Source: Jejuia sp043557195 (GTDB taxonomy: Bacteria > Bacteroidota > Bacteroidia > Flavobacteriales > Flavobacteriaceae). From it: a stretch of 64,000 nucleotides of DNA. Positions 1 to 6,296 of this stretch are shown here, in pieces. The stretch covers positions 930,001 to 994,000 of the forward strand of contig CP121314.1 in the NCBI GenBank assembly GCA_043557195.1. Direction: 5' to 3'. The translations under genes and the position numbers were made by a program. Below the pieces are notes generated by a model. It saw only the letters and a program-made list of their open reading frames with translations, ran no database searches and was not told the origin of the DNA. Every line of letters starts with the position of its first letter. The stretch's first letter is position 1.

Positions 1-172
1 TATAAGGTGTATCCAATTGCTCTTTGGTTAAATGCTTCACTAAGGCTTCAAATTTAATGGGGAATTTCTCTAATATTGAAATCCACTCTGAAATATCAGT
101 TGAAGTTATTGGATTTGGACACTCAAATTGTCCTATGGGATATTTTAATTGTTCTAATTCTTCTGGAGTCAC
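1..172 (-). CDS. YfiT-like bacillithiol transferase (DinB superfamily), 3' end outside window
   Basis: Reading the minus strand from a GTG at 172 gives MTPEELEQLKYPIGQF and later KEQLDTPY at the window edge. The spacing of YPIG, W-I, LE, P and EQLDTPY matches the N-terminus of Bacillus subtilis YfiT, a metal-dependent DinB/YfiT-family hydrolase or bacillithiol S-transferase. Only about 57 residues are visible; the His metal ligands would lie outside. A TAA codon directly precedes the GTG, so the start cannot lie further upstream. The gene follows the 220-642 ORF in the same direction and may share its transcript. The overlapping plus-strand ORF is a shadow. Confidence 0.8.
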   Translation of the reverse strand, partial: MTPEELEQLKYPIGQFECPNPITSTDISEWISILEKFPIKFEALVKHLTKEQLDTPY

Positions 173-208
173 TTATTTTAGTTTTAAAAGTACACTTCTA
201 AAATAAGT
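171..208. repeat. Perfect 11-bp inverted repeat overlapping a start codon
   Basis: ACTTATTTTAG at 171-181 is the exact reverse complement of CTAAAATAAGT at 198-208, with a 16-nt loop. On the minus-strand transcript the 3' arm covers the first two bases of the GTG start of the YfiT-like gene. The arms are AT-rich and there is no U-tract, so it is not a classical terminator. It could be an operator or a hairpin that masks the start; the sequence alone does not decide. Confidence 0.5.
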
Positions 209-219
209 ATTAATTGTGA

Positions 220-642
220 TTATGCAACTTCTACAATACCCTTTTTTGCCCAATTAACAGCTTCAAATAAAGAATTGAAACTTTTAATTTTATTATTGAA
301 AAATAAATTTTCAACCATAATACCAATTTTACTGGTTGGACTATCAGACACTATATAATATGCCTTTAAATAGTAATTACTTTTGAAGAATTTTAACCAA
401 TCTACGGCCATTACAGCATAAGAATTAATACGATTGGAAATATAAATTACATCGCTACCATCGGTTCCTAAGTAGCATGAAACGTCATCTACAATGCGTT
501 TTGCATGGTGTTGCCAAGTTACATTTACACCGCTTTTTATTTCAGAAATAACAAATCCTGAAAAAATAAACACATCCCCAAAAGGATAATTAAGCTCTTT
601 ACGAACCTCAGAATATAACGCTGTTTCTTTAACACTTACCAC
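220..642 (-). CDS. Conserved hypothetical, STAS/SpoIIAA-like
   Basis: 140 residues without signal peptide or membrane segment. The alternation of short hydrophobic strands (VFIFSGFVISE, DVIYISNR, LKAYYIVS) with amphipathic helices, ending in SLFEAVNWAKK, resembles the small SpoIIAA/STAS-like proteins common in Flavobacteria. No catalytic motif is visible and no function can be assigned. The start is a GTG at 642; no ATG lies near the N-terminus, so the exact start is uncertain. The direct repeat ACTACGCA at 641-648 and 651-658 sits over the start region. Confidence 0.65.
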   Translation of the reverse strand: MVSVKETALYSEVRKELNYPFGDVFIFSGFVISEIKSGVNVTWQHHAKRIVDDVSCYLGTDGSDVIYISNRINSYAVMAVDWLKFFKSNYYLKAYYIVSDSPTSKIGIMVENLFFNNKIKSFNSLFEAVNWAKKGIVEVA

Positions 643-726
643 TACGCAAAACTACGCACATGAAATAAATTGGTTAAAAAAACTCGATAAAGCCATTAAT
701 AAAACGTTATGCTACTGTTATTAATA

Positions 727-755
727 AAAAGAGCACTCAAATTGAGTGCTCTTTT
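727..755 (-). terminator. Rho-independent terminator after the cyclophilin-FKBP gene
   Basis: AAAAGAGCACTC (727-738), a 5-nt loop (739-743) and GAGTGCTCTTTT (744-755) form a perfect 12-bp hairpin. Read on the minus strand it is followed by a short T-rich run. It lies about 90 bp beyond the stop of the 846-1778 gene and before the start of the next minus-strand gene, so it probably separates the two. The symmetric A/T flanks mean it could work in both directions. Confidence 0.85.
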
Positions 756-845
756 AAATTCTATATGATTTTTACTTCTTATGAGATTCTCGACTGTGCA
801 CAGGATAAGCAATACACAAACTTTTAAATAAAAGTTATGCCCTAC

Positions 846-1778
846 TTATTTTACATTCATCAATTCTACATCGAAGATTAGATTTGCATCAGGTGGAATT
901 ACACCTCCTGCACCTCGGCTTCCATATCCTAAATGACTAGGAATTACCAAACGCGCTTTATCACCAACGTTTAATAAACTGATACCTTCATCCCAACCTG
1001 GAATAACTTGACCAACACCTAAAGGAAAATCAATAGGTTGATTTCTTTTGTATGAAGAATCGAAAACCGTACCGTCTATAAGTTGTCCTTTATAGTGTAC
1101 AGAAACTGTTTTACCTTTTTCAGCCTTAGCACCATCACCTTTTTGGATGATTTGGTAACGTAAACCACTATCGGTTTTTTCAAAACCTGCCGCAACTTTA
1201 TCTAAAGCTGCTTCTTGTTTTGCTTTTTCTTCAGCTAATCGTTTTTCTCTAGAACCTTCAAACGTTCTAAAAGCTTCAACAGCATTAAATGCTTCCGCAT
1301 CTGCTCCTACTCTTACAATTTCTAAACTCTCAATAGTATCGCCTTGCGCAACAGCATCAACAATGTCTTGTCCTTCGGTTACTTTTCCAAAAACTGTGTG
1401 CTTACCATCTAACCAAGCAGTTTCTGTATGTGTGATGAAAAACTGACTTCCATTAGTACCAGGACCTGCATTTGCCATAGACAACACTCCTGGTCCATCG
1501 TGTTTTAAATCTGGGTGAAACTCGTCATCAAACTGATAACCTGGGTTTCCAGCGCCTGAACCTTGCGGGCAACCACCTTGAATCATAAAATCTGGAATAA
1601 CTCTATGGAATTTTAATCCATCGTAATATGGCGTACCTTGTGGTTTTACCGAGTTTTCTAAATTACCTTCAGCTAAAGCTACAAAGTTACCTACCGTTCC
1701 TGGTGTTTTTTTGTATTCTAAAGCGACAAGTATTTCGCCTTTTGATGTATTGAATTTTGCGTATAATCCGTCTTGCAT
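846..1778 (-). CDS. Peptidyl-prolyl cis-trans isomerase, cyclophilin-FKBP fusion
   Basis: Two unrelated prolyl isomerase folds in one 310-residue chain. Residues about 1-160 are cyclophilin, with LKFHRVIPDFMIQGG, NAGPGTNGSQFFIT and the Trp-containing TAWLDGKHTVFGKV. A charged linker around 165-195 (SREKRLAEEKAKQEAALDKV) is probably a helix. Residues about 205-310 are FKBP, with VHYKGQLIDGTVFDSS, GVGQVIPGWDEG and GYGSRGAGGVIPP. No signal peptide is visible, so the protein is probably cytoplasmic and acts in protein folding. The catalytic residues of both domains look intact. A TATATTTG box lies 23 bp upstream and a strong terminator downstream, so the gene is probably monocistronic. Confidence 0.93.
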   Translation of the reverse strand: MQDGLYAKFNTSKGEILVALEYKKTPGTVGNFVALAEGNLENSVKPQGTPYYDGLKFHRVIPDFMIQGGCPQGSGAGNPGYQFDDEFHPDLKHDGPGVLSMANAGPGTNGSQFFITHTETAWLDGKHTVFGKVTEGQDIVDAVAQGDTIESLEIVRVGADAEAFNAVEAFRTFEGSREKRLAEEKAKQEAALDKVAAGFEKTDSGLRYQIIQKGDGAKAEKGKTVSVHYKGQLIDGTVFDSSYKRNQPIDFPLGVGQVIPGWDEGISLLNVGDKARLVIPSHLGYGSRGAGGVIPPDANLIFDVELMNVK

Positions 1779-1800
1779 TGTCTTAATTTTTAATAAGGTG

Positions 1801-1808
1801 CAAATATA
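1801..1808 (-). promoter_or_regulatory. Candidate -7 box of the cyclophilin-FKBP gene
   Basis: On the minus strand this reads TATATTTG, an exact fit to the Bacteroidota -7 consensus TAnnTTTG, 22 nt before the ATG. No TTG was found at the expected 19-nt spacing, so only half of the promoter is supported. Confidence 0.55.
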
Positions 1809-2006
1809 GGAAATGATTTATGATTATAGTTTTACGCGTTTCAATTTTAATGCTAGTTCTATTAACCATTCAATAATGAAATCTGTCTTAAATAAAATTT
1901 GATTTATGTTGATTGAAAGGAGAAAAATGTAATACATATCCTATAAATAATGTTTTAAAAAATTTATCTTTACGGGATATGAGTGATAAAAGTTACTATA
2001 TAACGA

Positions 2007-2016
2007 GTTCTACGCA
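2007..2016 (+). repeat. Left cassette boundary, inverted repeat GTTCTACGCA
   Basis: GTTCTACGCA here is the exact reverse complement of TGCGTAGAAC at 2957-2966, on the other side of the PIN-like gene. This is the arrangement expected of the R' core at the left end of an integron cassette, paired with the R'' core of that cassette's own attC. Confidence 0.6.
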
Positions 2017-3085
2017 ATTTGACCAAACCAATGAATGTATATTTTGATTTAAACATTTTCGACAGAATAGAGAAGAAAGACAATCTATCTGAATCTGAAA
2101 ATAAAATTTATACTGAATTGGAAATTTTAGTGACTAATGGACAAATTACTGTTCCATATTCGAATGCACATTTGAACGATTTATTTCGTGGGTTTCAAAA
2201 AAACCCAAATTACATAGATAGTCATTTAGATAATATTGAACGACTGACAAAAAACCTATGTATTTGCCAATATTGGGGAAGAAAAGAAACGACTTGGCAT
2301 TATCGAGAAATTCGAGAATTCTTCGACGAAAAACAAACTGAATGGGAATTTGAATTTGACTCATTTGATGACCTGTTTACTGATATGCCAAATTTTTACT
2401 TGCATTTTAAATTAGTTCCACTTCCAAAGGAATGGAAACTTGGATATCAAGACCCAATGTTTGGAATAATGTATCCTAAATCAAAAATTGAGAGTAATTA
2501 TTACTCATTATTTGAAGATATATTCAACTTTCAAAGTAGATTAAAAACTGATTACAGTCTATATAAAACTTTTAAAACTTATTTAATAAAAAGTATGAAT
2601 AAGCTTAAAAACAATAAAGAAATGATGAAATCTATAAAGGAGAACTTTAAAGATTTACCAAAGCATTTAGATATTTTCGAAATTTCGGATTTGTATGGAC
2701 CAAAATCTAAAACAAGTGATAATAGTAATTATTCAAAACTGATAGAAACATTTTATAAATACGATTTGAAAGGTTATAAATCAGATGGAAATTTTAATAA
2801 TATGTTCGATGATTCTTTACATACATTTTACGCAGCACATTGTGAGTTTTTCGTAACTAATGATGATAGATGTAAATACAAAGCTGAAGAAACTTATAAA
2901 AGATTAAAAATTAAGACTATTGTAATTAAAGCAGAGGAATACGAACGAATAAAAACTGCGTAGAACACCGTGTATAATTCATTGCTAGTACTCGCCTACT
3001 TACGAAAATCCTCGCGGATTTTCTATTCGGTTTGTATTTGCTAATTTAGTTGCTGAAACACGCAACGAAATCATACACAAAACCG
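2008..3085 (+). mobile_element. Candidate integron-like gene cassette carrying the PIN-like gene
   Basis: If recombination takes place after the G of GTT, as at integron attC sites, this interval is one cassette: TTCTACGCA, the 2031-2963 gene, then a structured repeat starting with the complementary TGCGTAGAA. The next unit begins with GTTGTAGC at 3085-3092, which is complementary to GCTACAAC at 3623-3630 after the following gene. Each gene is thus bracketed by its own matching pair while the two pairs differ from each other. The core bases do not fit the classical GTTRRRY, and no integrase is in the window, so the assignment is an inference. Confidence 0.5.
2031..2963 (+). CDS. PIN-like domain protein, cassette-borne
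   Basis: 310 residues. The N-terminus has YFDLNIFDRI, the DxN start of PIN-like nucleases. The C-terminus has DDSLHTFYAAHCEFFVTNDDRC followed by KA, which fits the late PIN block with its acidic residues and the VTND turn. The roughly 220 residues between are helical, charged and much longer than in a compact PIN domain. A metal-dependent RNase is the likely activity, by family inference only. The ATG at 2031 was chosen because the in-frame TTG at 2019 lies only 3 bp after the boundary repeat. No antitoxin-sized partner lies beside it. Composition is AT-rich. Confidence 0.6.
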   Translation: MNVYFDLNIFDRIEKKDNLSESENKIYTELEILVTNGQITVPYSNAHLNDLFRGFQKNPNYIDSHLDNIERLTKNLCICQYWGRKETTWHYREIREFFDEKQTEWEFEFDSFDDLFTDMPNFYLHFKLVPLPKEWKLGYQDPMFGIMYPKSKIESNYYSLFEDIFNFQSRLKTDYSLYKTFKTYLIKSMNKLKNNKEMMKSIKENFKDLPKHLDIFEISDLYGPKSKTSDNSNYSKLIETFYKYDLKGYKSDGNFNNMFDDSLHTFYAAHCEFFVTNDDRCKYKAEETYKRLKIKTIVIKAEEYERIKTA

Positions 3086-3092
3086 TTGTAGC
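2957..3092 (+). repeat. attC-like imperfect hairpin between two cassette genes
   Basis: The outer arms are GCGTAGAAC (2958-2966) and GTTGTAGC (3085-3092), near-complementary. Inner arms are GTGTATAATTCATTGC (2970-2985) against GCAACGAAATCATACAC (3062-3078), which pair with one extra base and a few mismatches, as attC sites do. The middle holds a perfect 8-bp hairpin, GAAAATCC (3004-3011), TCGC, GGATTTTC (3016-3023). It starts at the stop codon of one gene and ends 12 bp before the next ATG. The length of about 136 bp is within the range known for attC sites. Confidence 0.55.
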
Positions 3093-3104
3093 ACACTAAG
3101 AATA

Positions 3105-3617
3105 ATGAATATAATTTTTAATAAATTCGACTTAATTGATAATAGAACCCTTGAATTTGAAATAAGTCAATCGGAATTTATTGATAAATTGAGAGTCAAT
3201 ACAGTTATAGAAAATATATCACTTTTTGGTTTTTTTGACTTCTTTGATTTTTCTAAAAAGCCATATTTTGGAGAAATTAATCAGAACGAATTTAGAATTA
3301 GAAAAAGGAACAAATTGTTTTCTAAACAAAATTTTGCTGTTACTTATGGAAAATTAAGAAATCGGAATGGTAAAACTTTTATTGATATAACAACCAAAGG
3401 TTATAATTTATATATGTCAATTTGGTATACTTTTGCAGTATTTTTTATGATTTTTATAAATTTTATAGTAATCAAAGATGGGCAATATCAAATGTTATTA
3501 ATAACCTCCTTATTTACATTATTCTTTCTGGGTTTCCCAATTTTTATGATGAAGAAAAGATTAAAATCATTTTTATCCGAATTGGAAAGAGATTTGTACT
3601 TTATCTGTAAAAAATAA
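3105..3617 (+). CDS. Hypothetical small membrane protein, cassette-borne
   Basis: 170 residues, AT-rich, with no recognised family. Residues about 1-100 are polar and hydrophilic. Two adjacent hydrophobic segments follow, about 104-124 (WYTFAVFFMIFINFIVI) and 131-149 (LLITSLFTLFFLGFPIFMM), and then a short Lys/Arg-rich tail. The layout suggests an inner-membrane hairpin with a cytoplasmic N-terminal domain. The ATG lies 12 bp after the boundary repeat GTTGTAGC and the stop lies 5 bp before the complementary GCTACAAC, so the gene fills its cassette tightly. Confidence 0.6.
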   Translation: MNIIFNKFDLIDNRTLEFEISQSEFIDKLRVNTVIENISLFGFFDFFDFSKKPYFGEINQNEFRIRKRNKLFSKQNFAVTYGKLRNRNGKTFIDITTKGYNLYMSIWYTFAVFFMIFINFIVIKDGQYQMLLITSLFTLFFLGFPIFMMKKRLKSFLSELERDLYFICKK

Positions 3618-3622
3618 AACGA

Positions 3623-3749
3623 GCTACAACATGCATATATAACAAATAAACTAAAGGCAGAGCCTTACTTCAACCTTTGTTTAAAACAAGGCAACAAAAC
3701 AAAACTACCTTTGGTTTATAAAAGAAGCTAGCAGACACGTGCGTTAGGG
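3623..3749 (+). repeat. Second attC-like hairpin after the cassette membrane-protein gene
   Basis: It starts with GCTACAAC (3623-3630), the exact complement of GTTGTAGC at 3085-3092 on the other side of the gene. Inner arms AAACTAAAGGCAG (3648-3660) and CTACCTTTGGTTT (3705-3717) pair with two weak positions. A further palindromic stretch, CCTTTGTTTAAAACAAGG, lies in the middle. The right end is uncertain; GCGTTAGGG at 3741-3749 resembles a core site but is also the start of the dispersed repeat. Confidence 0.4.
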
Positions 3750-3818
3750 ATTGAGGCATTTGTTGAAGCTCCTCGCAGAGAGCGACTGCCGAAAGCCCGA
3801 CCCGATAGGGGAACGCCC
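3741..3818 (+). repeat. Dispersed structured repeat, copy A
   Basis: Conserved ends are GCGTTAGGGATTG and GAAAGCCCGACCC followed by GGGGAACGCCC. The outermost bases GCGTT and AACGC are complementary. The middle differs from the other copies and can fold as GGCA...TGCC around GCTC...GAGC. Copies B (8432-8514, opposite strand) and C (58554-58640) share the ends. It lies between the cassette region and recQ, with no ORF inside. Confidence 0.75.
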
Positions 3819-3831
3819 AAATAAAAATTAG

Positions 3832-3851
3832 ATTCCCATTTTCATGGGAAT
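3832..3851. repeat. Short palindrome ATTCCCAT-TTTC-ATGGGAAT
   Basis: A perfect 8-bp stem with a 4-nt loop, followed by GACAGTTTT. It lies downstream of the recQ stop on the minus strand and could stabilise or end that transcript, but there is no clear U-tract. Palindromes of this kind are often dispersed between genes. Confidence 0.5.
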
Positions 3852-3897
3852 GACAGTTTTAGTGGATACTCCAAGTAAAACACCGGGAGCGTTTATT

Positions 3898-6102
3898 TTA
3901 ATTAGCTACCTCACTTATAAACTTGATGCGGTATAGGCGTAGTTCTTCATCATCGTAATCGCCATCAAACTCTTCTATGGCTTCCTCGATACTATCGGTT
4001 TCAGATTCCATAAAATAGTCGTGAATTTCTTCTTGTTGGTCTTCATCTAGAATCTCGTCAATCCAATAATTAATATTGAGTTTGGTGCCAGAGAACACGA
4101 TAACTTCCATTTCTTTTATGAAGTCCTCCATAGACATGCCTTTTGAGGAGGCAATATCGTCTAGCGGCAACTTTCTGTCTACATTTTGGATGATGTACAA
4201 CTTGTTTGCAGAATTGCTTCCCGTGGATTTTACAACAAGATCGTCTGGACGCATAATGTCGTTTTCTTCAACGTAATTTGCGATGAGCGCCACAAAGTCT
4301 TTGCCGTATTTTTTGGCTTTTCCGTCTCCAACTCCGTGCACATTACTGAGCTCTGAAAGTGAGATGGGGTATTTAAGCGCCATGTCCTCTAAAGACGGAT
4401 CTTGAAAAATAACAAACGGCGGCACACCTAGTTTTTTGGCATTCTTTTTTCGTAAATCTTTAAGCATGCCCATAAGGGTTTCATCGGCCACTCCTCCACC
4501 TCCTTTAGCATTGGTAATGATACCAGAGTCGTCTTGACCATCACTAAACACGTGGTCTTCGGTCATCATAAAAGATGTTGGCTTCTTTATAAAAGCTTCC
4601 CCTTCTTTGCTTAATTTGATAACGCCGTAGGTTTCGATATCCTTCTTTAAATAGCCAGCTACTAGCAACTGCCGTAACAGTGCCATCCAATACTTGGAAT
4701 CTTCATGCTTTCCATTTCCAAAAAACGGTTGTTCGTTTGTTTTATGGGAGTTTATAAGGGCATTTTCCTTACCAACAATAACATTTACTAGGTCTTTAGA
4801 CTTGTATTTTTCATTTGTGCCATTTACAATATCGAGCAGTATTTTGGCATTATCACTGGCCTCTACTTGTTTTTTAGGGTTGCGGACATTATCGTCCATA
4901 TCGCCACCCTCACCCGTTTTAGTATCGAACTCTTCGCCGAAATAATGTAAAATGAATTTGCGTCTAGATATTGAGGTTTCTGCAAAGGCCACAACTTCTT
5001 GTAACAACGCGTGCCCAATTTCTTGTTCTGCCACAGGCTTGCCAGACATAAACTTTTCTAGCTTCTCTATATCTTTATAGGAATAGTAAGCTATACATTC
5101 TCCTTCACCACCATCACGGCCTGCGCGCCCTGTTTCTTGGTAATAACTTTCCAGTGATTTCGGAATGTCGTGGTGAATCACAAATCGAACATCTGGTTTG
5201 TCAATTCCCATTCCAAAGGCGATTGTTGCAACGATCACATCTACGTCTTCCATCAAAAACATGTCCTGATGGCTAGATCTGGTTTTTGCGTCTAACCCAG
5301 CGTGATAAGGCACTGCCTTTACTCCATTTACTTGTAGCACTTGGGCCAGCTCCTCAACACGTTTTCTACTCAAACAATATACAATACCAGACTTACCTTC
5401 GTTTTGCTTTACAAACCGAATGATATCTACATCTACATTTTTGGTTTTAGGACGTACTTCGTAAAATAAGTTTGGTCTATTAAAAGAGGCCTTAAATGTT
5501 GTAGCTCCCGAAATTCCCAAGTTTTTAATAATATCTTCTTGAACTTTTGGCGTCGCCGTAGCGGTTAAACCAATAATGGGGATGTTGTCTCCAATGCGTC
5601 CGATAATATGTCTTAGGTTGCGATATTCTGGTCTAAAATCATGACCCCATTCGCTAATACAATGCGCTTCGTCTATGGCTAAAAATGAGATTTTTACACT
5701 GCGTAAAAACTCAACATTCTCTTCTTTAGTTAATGATTCTGGTGCTACATAGAGTAATTTTGTAACGCCATTGGTAATATCTTCTTTAACTCGTTTTACT
5801 TCGGTTTTATTAAGAGAGGAATTTAGAACGTGCGCAACACCATCTTCATCAGAAACACCTCGTATAGCATCCACTTGATTCTTCATTAATGCAATAAGGG
5901 GCGAAACCACAATAGCAGTTCCCTCTTCCATTAAAGCTGGTAGTTGGTAACATAAAGACTTACCGCCACCCGTTGGCATTATCACAAACGTGTGATTACC
6001 TTCTAAAATACTTTTTATAACGCCTTCCTGAAGGCCTTTGAATTTATTAAATCCGAAATACTTTTTTAGCGCGTCGTGCAAATCAACTTTTGCGATAGAC
6101 AT
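3898..6102 (-). CDS. recQ: ATP-dependent DNA helicase RecQ, zinc-less variant
   Basis: 734 residues; a 3'-5' helicase of recombination and fork repair. The helicase core has MPTGGGKSLCYQLPAL (about 42-57), the DEAH box in LAIDEAHCISEWGHDFRPE (about 141-159), LTATATP (about 179-185) and YYQETGRAGRDG (about 320-331). The RecQ C-terminal region begins at RRKFILHYFGEE (380-391). Here the four cysteines that bind zinc in E. coli RecQ are absent: Ser 379 stands in for the first and the CxxCxxC stretch is replaced by Gly/Asp-rich sequence. A winged-helix and an HRDC-like part (about 555-625, with a helix-hairpin motif NVHGVGDGKAKKYG) follow, then an acidic tail. It is divergent from kdsD. Confidence 0.95.
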   Translation of the reverse strand: MSIAKVDLHDALKKYFGFNKFKGLQEGVIKSILEGNHTFVIMPTGGGKSLCYQLPALMEEGTAIVVSPLIALMKNQVDAIRGVSDEDGVAHVLNSSLNKTEVKRVKEDITNGVTKLLYVAPESLTKEENVEFLRSVKISFLAIDEAHCISEWGHDFRPEYRNLRHIIGRIGDNIPIIGLTATATPKVQEDIIKNLGISGATTFKASFNRPNLFYEVRPKTKNVDVDIIRFVKQNEGKSGIVYCLSRKRVEELAQVLQVNGVKAVPYHAGLDAKTRSSHQDMFLMEDVDVIVATIAFGMGIDKPDVRFVIHHDIPKSLESYYQETGRAGRDGGEGECIAYYSYKDIEKLEKFMSGKPVAEQEIGHALLQEVVAFAETSISRRKFILHYFGEEFDTKTGEGGDMDDNVRNPKKQVEASDNAKILLDIVNGTNEKYKSKDLVNVIVGKENALINSHKTNEQPFFGNGKHEDSKYWMALLRQLLVAGYLKKDIETYGVIKLSKEGEAFIKKPTSFMMTEDHVFSDGQDDSGIITNAKGGGGVADETLMGMLKDLRKKNAKKLGVPPFVIFQDPSLEDMALKYPISLSELSNVHGVGDGKAKKYGKDFVALIANYVEENDIMRPDDLVVKSTGSNSANKLYIIQNVDRKLPLDDIASSKGMSMEDFIKEMEVIVFSGTKLNINYWIDEILDEDQQEEIHDYFMESETDSIEEAIEEFDGDYDDEELRLYRIKFISEVAN

Positions 6103-6191
6103 AAAATTCTGAAAATTTGTTAACTAATTAATTCTCATAAGTTGCTATTAATTTAGCAATCGATATGGAGACCCCTCATTCTTTTTTTCGT

Positions 6192-6199
6192 TAGTTTTG
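6192..6199 (+). promoter_or_regulatory. Possible -7 box upstream of kdsD
   Basis: TAGTTTTG fits TAnnTTTG and would give a leader of roughly 90 nt before the TTG start of kdsD. No TTG is present at the normal spacing upstream, and this AT-rich 194-bp divergent spacer could contain the motif by chance. Confidence 0.25.
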
Positions 6200-6296
6200 T
6201 AAACGAAATTTGAATTTACAATAAAATTTTAAATTGACTATTGTTAAAGATAACAAAATCTTTTATTGAGTCCAATTACAATAAAACATATAAATT

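Noticed and set aside
24..206. Plus-strand ORF of 60 codons
   Set aside because: The minus strand in the same place encodes the N-terminus of a YfiT-like protein with clear family motifs; the plus frame has no family features.
1935..1981. Inverted repeat CATATCC...GGATATG as an upstream attC or attI site
   Set aside because: Only 7 bp pair and no boundary core matches the cassette arms; not enough to call a third hairpin.
1979..2047. ATG ORF of 22 codons (MSDKSYYITSS...) before the PIN-like gene
   Set aside because: It crosses the cassette boundary repeat and ends inside the PIN-like gene in another frame; too short to support as a gene.
3422..3610. Second ORF inside the cassette membrane-protein gene
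   Set aside because: It is a frame-shifted shadow of the hydrophobic part of the 3105-3617 gene.
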